64,000 nucleotides of DNA from Cephaloticoccus sp. (GTDB taxonomy: Bacteria > Verrucomicrobiota > Verrucomicrobiia > Opitutales > Opitutaceae). This document shows positions 23,907 through 32,091 of this stretch, piece after piece. The position numbers were made by a program, and so were the translations under genes. How positions within the stretch are numbered: the stretch's first letter is position 1; every line of letters begins with the position of its first letter. A model generated the notes under the pieces. The model made no database searches, had not been told where the DNA came from, and worked only from the letters and a program-made list of their open reading frames with translations. The stretch covers positions 1 through 64,000 of the forward strand of contig JAURHD010000003.1 of assembly GCA_030833445.1 (NCBI GenBank). The letters run 5' to 3'.

Positions 23907-24812
23907 TCAGTTCGCCAAATCAGTAAATTCGGCGTAGCTCTTCACCACCCATGCCTTGTCGGTGCGTCGGGCCAGACCGGCCAACACGCCTCCGGGTCCC
24001 AGCTCCCAAAACTCCGTCGCGCCTGCGGCCGCCGTATTGCGCATGCAATCCTCCCACAACACGGAAGAAACCACCTGCTTCACCAAAGCCTCACGAATGG
24101 CGGACGGCTCGGTCACCGTTTGCCCGGTCGTGTTGGTGAATAGGGTAAATTTTGGGGCCGCGAACTCGATTCCGGCAAGGTAATCGGCAAAGGCCGACCG
24201 GGCCGGCTCCATCAAACGACTGTGGTAGGCTCCGGCGACATTCAACGGTATGACCTTTTTGATGCCGCGCTCCTTGGCCGCCGTCACGGCTGAGGTAACT
24301 TTTTCCTTTTCGCCAGATACTATGATCTGACCGGGGGCGTTAAAATTGGCGGCCTCAATATCAAACTCTGCGCACAACGCAGCGACGGCAGCGCGTTCCT
24401 CGCCCATGATTGCGGCCATGCCGCCGACCGTCTGTTCACAGGCGACCTGCATCAGACGTCCCCGCTCAGCTACGATTTTCAGCCCCGTGGAAAAATCAAA
24501 CACGCCGGCGACTGCACACGCCGTCACTTCACCCAGACTGAGTCCAAGCACGTAGGATACTTCCGGCAGTTTACCCTGCTCCCGTAACGCCGCCACCAAG
24601 GCCTGGCCATGCACGTAAAGGGCTGGTTGGCAGACCTTCGTTTGGGTCAGTTCGGCCTCAGGCCCCTCAAAACATAGCTTGGTTAACGACCAGCCCAAAA
24701 CTTGGTCCGCTTCGTCAAACAATGCCCGTGCCGCAGGTGATTGGGCGTAGAGCGACTGCCCCATACCTACCTTCTGGGCGCCCTGACCGGAGAATAAAAG
24801 TGCCAATGCCAT
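23907..24812 (-). CDS. fabD: Malonyl-CoA-ACP transacylase
   Basis: This 301-residue enzyme loads malonyl groups onto ACP for fatty acid synthesis. LFSGQGAQKVGMGQ (residues 5-18) is the N-terminal oxyanion region. The nucleophile is the Ser in VLGLSLGEVTA, the usual GHSLGE with the His replaced by Leu. The general base is His in NVAGAYHSRLM. The ATG at 24812 gives the canonical start MALALLFSGQGAQ; 12 upstream codons lack homology. The GHS to GLS change is worth noting but the rest is standard. It is the first gene of the fabD-lepA-lepB group and presumably supplies both general fatty acid synthesis and the KS/ACP locus. Confidence 0.93.
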   Translation of the reverse strand: MALALLFSGQGAQKVGMGQSLYAQSPAARALFDEADQVLGWSLTKLCFEGPEAELTQTKVCQPALYVHGQALVAALREQGKLPEVSYVLGLSLGEVTACAVAGVFDFSTGLKIVAERGRLMQVACEQTVGGMAAIMGEERAAVAALCAEFDIEAANFNAPGQIIVSGEKEKVTSAVTAAKERGIKKVIPLNVAGAYHSRLMEPARSAFADYLAGIEFAAPKFTLFTNTTGQTVTEPSAIREALVKQVVSSVLWEDCMRNTAAAGATEFWELGPGGVLAGLARRTDKAWVVKSYAEFTDLAN

Positions 24813-24858
24813 GATGTGAACCCGCAAGAAAATCGCCCGCGCGACCAAAAACCAAGCC

Positions 24859-25776
24859 CTAAAACCGCTTCAGCTGTGGGAAATAGCGCGCGTCCTCTTC
24901 CGGCTTCGACAAACCCGGGGGCATCACTTCCTTTTTGCGCTCTGCCGGGGTGAAAGAAGGCTGGATGTTCAGCGGCTTGGTTGCGACCGGAGTCTCAAAC
25001 TTCATCGGCACATCCAGAGTGGTCGCCGATGGGTTCGACAATTGACCGCCCCCCGGAGGCGAAACAATCAAATAGGGATTCTGTTCAACGCGAAAGAGCT
25101 CCCCGGGAGCACTGGCTGGACCTACGAAAACATTAGCAGGCAAATCGCGGCGCAGGGTGTCATTGGCCAATGAATCCGGTCTGGTGAACGATGTGTGCTC
25201 CATACCGTCTGAGGACGATTTGGTGTCGCCAAGCAACAGATCACGATCCCGGGCACTGACCCATCCGTCCATGTAAGCATTCAAAGGGTTCACTACACTG
25301 GCCGATAATTTCGCATCCGCCTCGGATTTTTGTGCGGCGGAAACCTCCGGTTCGCTGGGTCCCCGGAGATGCTCTGCAATCAACTTCTCCATCGGATCGA
25401 GATCCTTGTCCGCTTCAGCTTCCTCCGCATCCTTTTCATCGGTTGTGCGGTCATCATCGCGTCGATCTTTCATGACCGCATTGACCAGCCAGTTTGGATC
25501 ACGCACGGTGCCTTTCTTATCCTTGAGCGATTGTTCGCGAAGACTGGGTGCGACGTAGGTCAAATCGTCATGTCCGGCCGAAAGCCCACCCAATTGCGGC
25601 AGATCAAGTTTCGCGCGGTTGGATTTTAATTTTTCGTCTGACTTGAGCTGTTCGAATTCAGCTTGGGCCGCGGCCAGTCCCGACGCGGGCGGTTTGGTTT
25701 CCTCAGTCGCCAGTCCCGAACTACTGGTCAGCAACGTGACCACCAATCCCAAGCATGCAGTGAGGTTACGGCCCAT
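24859..25776 (-). CDS. Secreted hypothetical protein, 305 aa
   Basis: I do not recognise a domain. An N-terminal signal peptide (MGRNLTACLGLVVTLLTSSSGLA) is followed by a hydrophilic, largely disordered-looking chain. It has a charged stretch (KDRRDDDRTTDEKDAEEAEADKD, about residues 103-125) and a proline-rich C-terminal third ending PEEDARYFPQLKRF. There are few aromatics, no cysteines after the signal peptide and no membrane helix. It lies 6 bases after pilT on the same strand, so it may be an envelope or pilus-associated accessory protein, but this rests on position only. Confidence 0.7.
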   Translation of the reverse strand: MGRNLTACLGLVVTLLTSSSGLATEETKPPASGLAAAQAEFEQLKSDEKLKSNRAKLDLPQLGGLSAGHDDLTYVAPSLREQSLKDKKGTVRDPNWLVNAVMKDRRDDDRTTDEKDAEEAEADKDLDPMEKLIAEHLRGPSEPEVSAAQKSEADAKLSASVVNPLNAYMDGWVSARDRDLLLGDTKSSSDGMEHTSFTRPDSLANDTLRRDLPANVFVGPASAPGELFRVEQNPYLIVSPPGGGQLSNPSATTLDVPMKFETPVATKPLNIQPSFTPAERKKEVMPPGLSKPEEDARYFPQLKRF

Positions 25777-25782
25777 GGTGCA

Positions 25783-26871
25783 TCAAGACTTGATGAAGAT
25801 CCCCTTGAGGTTCATCTCGAGCGCCTGCGGATTTGGTGAAAAGCGCAACGCGTCGGCTTTGCTGATTTTACCCTCCTTGATGAGTCGATAGATATCCTTG
25901 TTGAACGAGAAACTATTACTGTCCCCACTGCCTTCCATGATGCCCTGCAGCTTGTCAAACTGGCCCTCCAGAATGAGGTTTTTCACCGTGGAATCGGCAT
26001 TTAGAATCTCATTGGTCGGCACGCGACCGCCCCCTTCGAGAGACGGGATCAGCTTTTGGCAGATAAAGCCGCGGATTGAACCGGCGATCTGACGGCGGGC
26101 CTGAATCTGCTGCTCAGGGGGGAAAAATTCACACAGACGCGTCAAGGCCTGAGATACGGTTGCCGCGTGCATGGTGGAAAAGACCAAGTGACCCGTTTCC
26201 GCGGCGGAAATGGCGGTTTCAAAGGTCTCCTTGTCACGCATTTCACCGATCAAGATGATGTCGGGATTTTGGCGAAGCACGGACTTGATGGCCAAGTCGA
26301 AATTCGGCACGTCCAAGCCAATTTCGCGCTGCTGGAAAAGCGATTTGTCGTCCTGAAAGGTATATTCGATCGGGTCCTCAATCGTGACGATATGCTTGTC
26401 CAGGTTCATGTTGATCCAGTTTAACATCGCGGCCATCGTGGAGCTCTTGCCCGATCCGGTCGCTCCGCATATCAGCAAAATCCCGTCCTTGGCTTTGGCG
26501 AGATGCAGTAAAGGATCACCGTTGAGCCCCAGGTCCTCAAACACCGGCACTTTGCTCTTAATGTGGCGCATCACAATACTGACCAAGCCGCGTTGATGGA
26601 AGCCATTGACACGAAACCGGCCCACACCATCGGCGGAATACGCGTAGTCCACCTGCCCGTCCTCCTTCCACCTCGAAAGGAATACTTTCGGGCAATGCTC
26701 CTCGATGAACGCCTGGGCTTCCGGACTGGAAATGGGGTCCATGTCCACCGGTTTGAGCCGGCCGGATAAACGCACGTATCCGGGTTTGTTCGCCTTGATG
26801 ACGATATCACTGGCCCCGCTATCCACCGCTAGTTTCAGCAGGTCGTTGATTATTTCAGTATGTGGCGTCAT
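25783..26871 (-). CDS. pilT: Type IV pilus retraction ATPase (PilT/PilU)
   Basis: This 362-residue hexameric ATPase of the secretion-NTPase family powers pilus retraction and twitching. Walker A is GATGSGKSSTMAAML. The Asp box is IVTIEDPIEYTF, Walker B DIILIGEMRDKETF and the His box TGHLVFSTMHAAT. The N-terminal PAS-like domain has GASDIVIKANKPGYVRLSG. The C-terminal extension after NLILEGQ resembles PilU/PilT variants. No pilin or assembly genes are in the window; only the downstream secreted hypothetical gene is linked. Confidence 0.93.
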   Translation of the reverse strand: MTPHTEIINDLLKLAVDSGASDIVIKANKPGYVRLSGRLKPVDMDPISSPEAQAFIEEHCPKVFLSRWKEDGQVDYAYSADGVGRFRVNGFHQRGLVSIVMRHIKSKVPVFEDLGLNGDPLLHLAKAKDGILLICGATGSGKSSTMAAMLNWINMNLDKHIVTIEDPIEYTFQDDKSLFQQREIGLDVPNFDLAIKSVLRQNPDIILIGEMRDKETFETAISAAETGHLVFSTMHAATVSQALTRLCEFFPPEQQIQARRQIAGSIRGFICQKLIPSLEGGGRVPTNEILNADSTVKNLILEGQFDKLQGIMEGSGDSNSFSFNKDIYRLIKEGKISKADALRFSPNPQALEMNLKGIFIKS

Positions 26872-26954
26872 AGGATTAGGTATGGTAAAAAAGCGTTGCG
26901 GAATTTGTAAATGACCCTGCTTTGTTCAGCAAGGCATCATTGCCCTCTTCCAGC

Positions 26955-27842
26955 ATGAAACATTCCCCGTTCACCGGCACCCTGACGGCCCTTGTAACGC
27001 CGTTCAACAAGCAACAGGTCGACTATGGCGACCTGCGTAAACTCGTTGAATTCCAAATCAAAGGTGGGATTGACGGTCTGGTGCCGGTTGGCACCACCGG
27101 GGAATCGCCCACCCTCGATCATGACGAACACATGGAGGTCGTGCGCGCCACCGTGGATCAAGCCCGTGGTCGCGTGCCGGTCATTGCCGGCACCGGTTCC
27201 AATTCCACCCGTGAGGCCGTTGCCCTCACCAAACTCGCCCATGATGCCGGTGTAAACGGCATGTTGGTCGTGGCGCCGTATTACAACAAGCCGAGCCAGG
27301 AAGGCTTGTTTTTGCATCTCTCCGCAGTCGCTGAGGCCACGGATCGTCCGATCGTGCTCTACTCGATTCCCGGCCGTTGCGGCATCGAGATTAGTGTCGG
27401 CGTGGTTGCACGACTCCGCGCCAAGTATCCGCATGTTTGTTACATCAAGGAAGCCGGTGGCAGTGTCGACCGGGTGGACCAGTTGAAGCAGGCCCTGGGC
27501 AAGGACATCACGGTGTTGAGTGGCGACGACGCCCTCACCCTGCCCTTCATCGCGGCCGGCGCGGAAGGCGTGATCAGTGTGGCCTCCAATCTGTTTGTTC
27601 GCGAGGTCGGCCAGATGGTAAAGACCGCGCGCAAAAACGATCTGAACGGCGCCGCCAAGTTGCACCGTAATCTCTATCCCATTTTCAAAGCCCTGTTCAT
27701 CGAACCGAATCCCGTGCCGATCAAAATCGCGTTGAGCAAGGCAGGGATAATCAAGTCCCCGGCGGTGCGGCTTCCGCTGGCACCCGCCACGGCGGAAAAT
27801 CGGAAAATTATCCTCAAGGCTCTCGCGGCCATGGGAAAGTAA
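26955..27842 (+). CDS. dapA: 4-hydroxy-tetrahydrodipicolinate synthase
   Basis: This 295-residue TIM-barrel aldolase condenses pyruvate with aspartate semialdehyde on the way to lysine and diaminopimelate. The pyruvate-binding GTTGESPTL motif is present. The Tyr of the proton relay is in APYYNKPSQEGL, and the Schiff-base Lys in VCYIKEAGG. The start ATG at 26955 gives the usual MKHSPFTGTLTALVTPF; 11 codons upstream were excluded. It is followed 6 bases later by dapB, so the two consecutive lysine-pathway genes form an operon with ruvA. Confidence 0.97.
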   Translation: MKHSPFTGTLTALVTPFNKQQVDYGDLRKLVEFQIKGGIDGLVPVGTTGESPTLDHDEHMEVVRATVDQARGRVPVIAGTGSNSTREAVALTKLAHDAGVNGMLVVAPYYNKPSQEGLFLHLSAVAEATDRPIVLYSIPGRCGIEISVGVVARLRAKYPHVCYIKEAGGSVDRVDQLKQALGKDITVLSGDDALTLPFIAAGAEGVISVASNLFVREVGQMVKTARKNDLNGAAKLHRNLYPIFKALFIEPNPVPIKIALSKAGIIKSPAVRLPLAPATAENRKIILKALAAMGK

Positions 27843-27848
27843 GCACAT

Positions 27849-28580
27849 ATGGCACTCTCCATCGCATTAGTTGGTTCGCGCGGTCGCATGGGCCAGACCA
27901 TTGCCGGTCTCGCCAAAGAAATGGGTATAACCGTCGCGTCCGCCACCGATGCCGGCGACGACCTGATGGCAGGCTTGGCCCAAGGTGACGTGATCGTTGA
28001 TTTCAGTTCCCACCACATAACCCGCGACATCATCGCGCAGGCCGTGGCCTTGAAGAAACCACTGATTATCGGCACGACCGGTCATTCCATCGCGGAACGA
28101 GCCGAGCTGCTCAAGGAGGCCGCCAAGGTGTCCTGTGTTTGGGCCGGCAATTATTCCGTGGGCGTCAACCTCCTTAACGCCCTCACCGAACAGGCCGCCA
28201 AGGTGCTTTCGAGTGATTATGATGCCGAGGTGGTTGAAATGCATCATCGCCTCAAAAAGGACGCGCCGAGCGGAACCGCAGCCCGCCTGTTGGAAATCAT
28301 TCTCGCCGCCCGTAAGCTCGGTCCCGAAGCTCTGCGGCACGGCCGCGAAGGTATTCCCGGCGAGCGAACAAGCAGTGAAGTCGGCATTCATTCTCTGCGC
28401 GGCGGCGATGTCGTCGGTGATCACACCGTGATTTTTGCCGCCATGGGCGAACGACTGGAACTGACCCACAAGGCAAGTGACCGCGCGATCTTTGCCCGCG
28501 GTGCGCTGAGGGCCGCCGAGTGGATCGTGGGGAAATCCCCTGCGGTTTACGATATGCTGGATGTATTGGAACTGCGCTAA
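27849..28580 (+). CDS. dapB: 4-hydroxy-tetrahydrodipicolinate reductase
   Basis: This 243-residue NAD(P)H-dependent reductase catalyses the step after DapA in diaminopimelate and lysine synthesis. The nucleotide motif is VGSRGRMGQTI (residues 8-18). The catalytic and substrate-binding motif is EMHHRLKKDAPSGTA, with the His-His pair and Lys. IHSLRGGDVVGDHTV is the conserved C-terminal block. It is slightly shorter than E. coli DapB (273), as in many non-proteobacteria. It sits between dapA (6-base gap) and ruvA (5-base gap). Confidence 0.97.
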   Translation: MALSIALVGSRGRMGQTIAGLAKEMGITVASATDAGDDLMAGLAQGDVIVDFSSHHITRDIIAQAVALKKPLIIGTTGHSIAERAELLKEAAKVSCVWAGNYSVGVNLLNALTEQAAKVLSSDYDAEVVEMHHRLKKDAPSGTAARLLEIILAARKLGPEALRHGREGIPGERTSSEVGIHSLRGGDVVGDHTVIFAAMGERLELTHKASDRAIFARGALRAAEWIVGKSPAVYDMLDVLELR

Positions 28581-28585
28581 ACGGA

Positions 28586-29191
28586 ATGATCACTTCCATT
28601 CAAGGCGTCCTCACCTCGGCGAGTCCGCTGCACGCTATCATCGAACTGAACGGTTTTGGATATGAGGTAAACATCCCCGTAACCACCGCTGAAAAACTGC
28701 CTGTCACTGGCGCGACCACCAAGCTGCACACCCACGTGGTTTATCGCGAAGATGCCCAGACCCTCTATGGTTTCGCCAGTCCAGCCGAACGGGATTTTTT
28801 CCGACTGATGATCGAGCATGTCAGCGGGGTCGGCCCCAAGGTTGCGCTGACAATCATGAGCAAACTTTCACTACCTGCCCTGGAGAGCGCCATCAGCGCT
28901 GGGGATATTGCCACCCTCTCCAAATGTCCCGGCATCGGCAAAAAAACCGCTGAACGCTTGGTGGTCGAACTGAAAAGCAAGGTCGGCGGTTCGGGCCTCA
29001 GCGTCAGCAATGGCTCGATTGCATCCGAGGGCACCGCCCTCCCCGGCAGCAATCGGCATAGTGACGCCGTGCTCGCCTTGACCGCCTTGGGTTACAAGAC
29101 CGCGGATGCGGACAAAGCTGTGCGCAACGCCGCCCTCGCTCTCGGCGCGGAAGCCAGCACCGAGGCCCTGATCAAAAAAGCACTGAATTAG
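28586..29191 (+). CDS. ruvA: Holliday junction DNA helicase subunit RuvA
   Basis: This 201-residue protein binds four-way DNA junctions and targets RuvB for branch migration. The N-terminal OB fold begins MITSIQGVLTSASP and contains VYREDAQTLYGFAS. The two helix-hairpin-helix motifs are GVGPKVALTIMS and CPGIGKKTAERLVVEL. The C-terminal RuvB-interacting domain is DAVLALTALGYKTADADKAV. It starts at ATG 28586, 5 bases after dapB, so an earlier in-frame ATG inside dapB was rejected. It converges with the anti-sigma gene, overlapping it by 4 bases at the 3' ends. ruvB and ruvC are not in the window. Confidence 0.96.
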   Translation: MITSIQGVLTSASPLHAIIELNGFGYEVNIPVTTAEKLPVTGATTKLHTHVVYREDAQTLYGFASPAERDFFRLMIEHVSGVGPKVALTIMSKLSLPALESAISAGDIATLSKCPGIGKKTAERLVVELKSKVGGSGLSVSNGSIASEGTALPGSNRHSDAVLALTALGYKTADADKAVRNAALALGAEASTEALIKKALN

Positions 29192-29859
29192 CGCTGAAAC
29201 TGAAAGGCCGTCATTTCGACGCGACCCTCAATCGGACGCTGACTGCGGAACGTGCGCTGACCATCTTGGACGGTAGGACGGACCTGAAATCCATAATCAT
29301 CGTCGGGATTGGTCGTATCCACGCGGTCCATCCATTCAAAGCGATTCCCTTGGGCATTTACATACATGGAACGGCTTGGTTGGGACGCCGGGGCAGAGTT
29401 TACCAAGGTAGGCGCAAAAACAGAATGCATCTCGGTGCCACGCGAACGGATGGGGGGCAATGAGTATACGGCCGGAGCGACTGCGACTTGTGTCGGGGCA
29501 GCTTGATTAGCCTGGGCCACAGAGGCTGGAACCACAGATGCAGATTCCCGGTTCAGGAGCACCACGGCAAAACAGGCGGCGGCCATCGCACCGAGCCCTA
29601 CGGTCCACGCCGCAAAATGACGGCGGGAGCTTTGATTCCGTCGCGCTGCCAGATCACGGGTTAAGTCTGCAGCACCGGCCCCTGCAAAGCTCGATGCCAG
29701 CTGGGCACAGCCCTTGTGTATCTGACAATACTGCCGATAAATCTCGCGGCGTTCCGGGTTTTGCTGGATCTCAGCCTCGAGTGCGGCCGCGTCCTCCATT
29801 CCAATCTCATGATCGAGGTAGAGGTTGAGTAATTCGGTGAACTTGGTGTTGGTCATCAT
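29188..29859 (-). CDS. Anti-sigma factor-like membrane protein
   Basis: This 223-residue protein is probably the membrane-bound inhibitor of the ECF sigma factor encoded directly upstream. The N-terminal region (TKFTELLNLYLDHEIGMEDAAALEAEI) resembles the anti-sigma domain of zinc-finger-type (DUF/ASD) proteins. A YCQIHKGC cluster could replace the usual HxxxCxxC. One membrane helix lies at about residues 82-101 (AAWTVGLGAMAAACFAVVLL), followed by a proline- and serine-rich periplasmic tail. The ATG overlaps the sigma stop codon as ATGA, so expression is coupled. The functional assignment comes mainly from position and topology. Confidence 0.75.
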   Translation of the reverse strand: MMTNTKFTELLNLYLDHEIGMEDAAALEAEIQQNPERREIYRQYCQIHKGCAQLASSFAGAGAADLTRDLAARRNQSSRRHFAAWTVGLGAMAAACFAVVLLNRESASVVPASVAQANQAAPTQVAVAPAVYSLPPIRSRGTEMHSVFAPTLVNSAPASQPSRSMYVNAQGNRFEWMDRVDTTNPDDDYGFQVRPTVQDGQRTFRSQRPIEGRVEMTAFQFQR

Positions 29860-30467
29860 TCTTCTTTCTTAAAATCTTCGCCAAGGGTGGCGCGCAGGCT
29901 TTCACGGGCGCGGGCAATCCGACTTTTTACCGTGCCGACGGAAATCTTAAGCACCTCGGCGATTTCTTCGTAGGACAGATTTTTGATATTACGAAGCACT
30001 AAAATCTCACGGTGTTTAGAGCCCAATCGCTCCATGCCTGCACCAATCCGGTCTACAAATTCTTGGGTGACGGTAATGTCATCCGGAGATTCAACTTGAG
30101 CTGGAATTACATCTGCAAGAGTCATATCTCCTTCGGTGCCAATAGGTTGATCAAAGGAAATGCTTTTATCGCGTTTGCGGCGCCACCAATACCAATAGCG
30201 ATTGCGCGCCAGATTGGTCGCAATCTGGTAGAGCCAAGTCGAAAACGCAGAGTCACCCCGAAAATTGACCAGACCACGATGTGCCCGGATAAAGGCGTCC
30301 TGGGTCACTTCTTCGGCGTCCTGCGTGTTTCGCAGCAGCTGATTTACCATGGAATAGATACGATCCCAATAGCGCGAAACCATTTCATCAAAGGCGGATT
30401 GATCGCCATTTTTGAATCGGTCCACGAGCAACCGGTCGAGAGCCACTTCCTGTGCTTTGGTTGACAT
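29856..30467 (-). CDS. ECF-type RNA polymerase sigma factor (RpoE-like)
   Basis: This 203-residue sigma-70 family protein has region 2 (FDEMVSRYWDRIYSMVNQLLRNTQDAEEVTQDAF) and region 4 (LVLRNIKNLSYEEIAEVLKISVGTVKSRIARARE). A long linker between them contains PIGTEGDMTLADVIPAQ. The start MSTKAQEVAL at 30467 was preferred over upstream codons without homology. It is followed, with overlap, by its probable anti-sigma gene. On the minus strand GGAAC (30505-30509 complement) lies 18 bases from TCAGA (30482-30486 complement). This could be an autoregulated ECF promoter but leaves a leader of only a few bases, so it is weak evidence. Confidence 0.92.
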   Translation of the reverse strand: MSTKAQEVALDRLLVDRFKNGDQSAFDEMVSRYWDRIYSMVNQLLRNTQDAEEVTQDAFIRAHRGLVNFRGDSAFSTWLYQIATNLARNRYWYWWRRKRDKSISFDQPIGTEGDMTLADVIPAQVESPDDITVTQEFVDRIGAGMERLGSKHREILVLRNIKNLSYEEIAEVLKISVGTVKSRIARARESLRATLGEDFKKEE

Positions 30468-30641
30468 ACGTTCTGTCTGGCTCTGATTCGTATATTTTTG
30501 GAATGTTCCCAAGTTTTGTGAAGTAGAGAGCAGAGATAGGCGCTGGATTATCGGCGGTCAAATGAAACGCCGCCTTTACCTCGGAGAAATTTCTTGCCAT
30601 CGTCTTCACTCAAAACCTATTTCGCACCCTTCCAGCAGCTT

Positions 30642-30716
30642 GGGTTGGTAGCTCAACGGTAGAGCAGTTGCCTTTTAAGCAATTGGTTCTGGGTTCGAAT
30701 CCCAGCCAACCCACCA
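30642..30716 (+). tRNA. tRNA-Lys (anticodon UUU)
   Basis: A complete cloverleaf of 75 bases with CCA encoded. The acceptor stem GGGTTGG pairs with CCAACCC (30706-30712). The D arm is TAGCTCAACGGTAGAGCA. The anticodon loop CTTTTAA gives anticodon TTT, and the T arm is CTGGGTTCGAATCCCAG. It stands alone between the divergent sigma gene and the response regulator gene. Confidence 0.97.
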
Positions 30717-30749
30717 CTCTGCAATCCATCACCCCCCCCGACAATACCT

Positions 30750-31397
30750 ATGAAACGCCTCGTAATTGTTGAAGACCAGACCGCTATCCGGGAGATGCTG
30801 GTGGAAATCCTCCGGCTCGACACCAACTATCAACTGGTCGGGGAAAGTGGCGACGGCCAGGACGCCCTGAACCTTTGCTTGGATACCAAACCCGACGTAA
30901 TTGTTCTGGATGCCAAGCTCCCCGGCCTCAATGGGGTCGATCTCCTCCGCCGCTTGGTCAAAAAGCTCACCACCGTGCGGGTGTTGGTCTTTTCGGGTCA
31001 CGAAAACCCGGTTTTAGTGCGGGAAATGCTCGAAGCCGGCGCCCATGGCTTTGTCGAAAAGACGGCTGGTTTGTTTGAATTTAAGAAAGGCCTCGAAACC
31101 GTCGCCAATGGCGGCACTTATTTCGGGCCTGCGGTGGCTTCCCTGCTCCGCAATGTGGTGGCCAACCCGGCCGCCAGCAGAGCCGCCGACTTCCTGACCG
31201 ACCGGGGGCGCGAGGTCCTCCAATTGGTGGCCGAAAGCCACAGCACCAAGGAAATCGCCGCCAAACTGGGCATCAGTATCAAGACCGTGGACAACCACCG
31301 GACCAACCTGATGCGGAAGCTAAATTTGCACGATGTGGCCAGTCTGACGCGCTATGCGTTGGAAATCGGCTTGGTCGAACACAAGAAATCCCCGTAA
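30750..31397 (+). CDS. NarL/FixJ-family response regulator
   Basis: This 215-residue DNA-binding regulator begins at ATG 30750, 33 bases after the tRNA. The N-terminal receiver domain has the acidic pair in VIVEDQTAI, the phospho-acceptor Asp in VIVLDAKLPGLNG, Ser in VLVFSGHEN and the Lys in GFVEKTAG. The C-terminal LuxR-type helix-turn-helix is LTDRGREVLQLVAESHSTKEIAAKLGIS followed by KTVDNHRTNLMRKL. No partner histidine kinase is adjacent, so it is an orphan regulator here; its targets are unknown. Confidence 0.93.
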   Translation: MKRLVIVEDQTAIREMLVEILRLDTNYQLVGESGDGQDALNLCLDTKPDVIVLDAKLPGLNGVDLLRRLVKKLTTVRVLVFSGHENPVLVREMLEAGAHGFVEKTAGLFEFKKGLETVANGGTYFGPAVASLLRNVVANPAASRAADFLTDRGREVLQLVAESHSTKEIAAKLGISIKTVDNHRTNLMRKLNLHDVASLTRYALEIGLVEHKKSP

Positions 31398-31457
31398 AAG
31401 CCTTGCCGCCGAGGGTGGCCTCGCCATACATCAGGAGAGCCTTCTATCCGTATTTCC

Positions 31458-32015
31458 ATGAATATCGCCTTCAAGAAACTTTCCGTTGTCATTGTCGCTG
31501 CCGCCGTGCTGCTGGCCGGCTGCTCCAAAAAGCCAAAGCGTCCGGACCCCAGTGCCACGATGCTCGGCCAAGGTGCTGATGGTGGTTACAACTCTCTGCA
31601 GCCGATGGATATTTCCACTGGCGCTGCTCCGGGCACTGGTTTGGAAGGGCGCGATGCCGGTTTCGATTTGAACGGCCAGATGCGCGGGGTGCTGGAATCG
31701 GTCTACTTCGATTTCGACAGCTCAAGCATCAAGGGTTCTGAACGAGGCAAGTTGGAAGCCGCCGCGGTGCATCTGCGTGACAATCCTACTCATCGCCTCC
31801 TGCTCGAAGGTCATTGCGACTGGCGCGGCACAGCCGAATACAATCTCGGTCTCGGTGATCGTCGTGCCGCCGCCGCCAAAGAATTCCTCGGCACCCTCGG
31901 TATTTCCACCGATCGCCTGGAAACCCTTTCCAAAGGCAGCCTCGAAGCCGTCAAGGATGCCGACAAAGGTGCCGCCGCGAAAGACCGTCGCGTCGAGCTC
32001 GTCGTCGTCCAGTAA
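31458..32015 (+). CDS. pal: Peptidoglycan-associated lipoprotein (Pal/OmpA-like)
   Basis: This 185-residue outer-membrane lipoprotein has a lipobox signal peptide (AAAVLLAGC, lipidated Cys22) and a flexible Gly- and Ser-rich linker to about residue 75. A C-terminal OmpA domain follows (VYFDFDSSSIKGSER, LEGHCDWRGTAEYNLGLGDRRA, KDRRVELVV) that binds diaminopimelate in the wall. The Asp and Arg peptidoglycan contacts are present. No tolB or tolQRA genes are in the window. It ends 24 bases before a strong terminator. Confidence 0.92.
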   Translation: MNIAFKKLSVVIVAAAVLLAGCSKKPKRPDPSATMLGQGADGGYNSLQPMDISTGAAPGTGLEGRDAGFDLNGQMRGVLESVYFDFDSSSIKGSERGKLEAAAVHLRDNPTHRLLLEGHCDWRGTAEYNLGLGDRRAAAAKEFLGTLGISTDRLETLSKGSLEAVKDADKGAAAKDRRVELVVVQ

Positions 32016-32039
32016 TCAATTTCTTTTTGCCATGCGCAA

Positions 32040-32070
32040 AGCCCCGGAGATTTCTCCGGGGCTTTTTTTT
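32040..32070 (+). terminator. Rho-independent terminator after pal
   Basis: A GC-rich hairpin (AGCCCCGGAGA paired with TCTCCGGGGCT, loop TT) is followed by eight T. It may also serve the convergent M20 peptidase gene. Confidence 0.9.
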
Positions 32071-32091
32071 GCCTGAGCAAGCCCGCAGTCT

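Noticed and set aside
30482-30509. ECF-sigma autoregulated promoter
   Set aside because: GGAAC and TCAGA are present at 18 bases but leave a leader of only a few bases before the ATG; kept only as a remark under the sigma gene.
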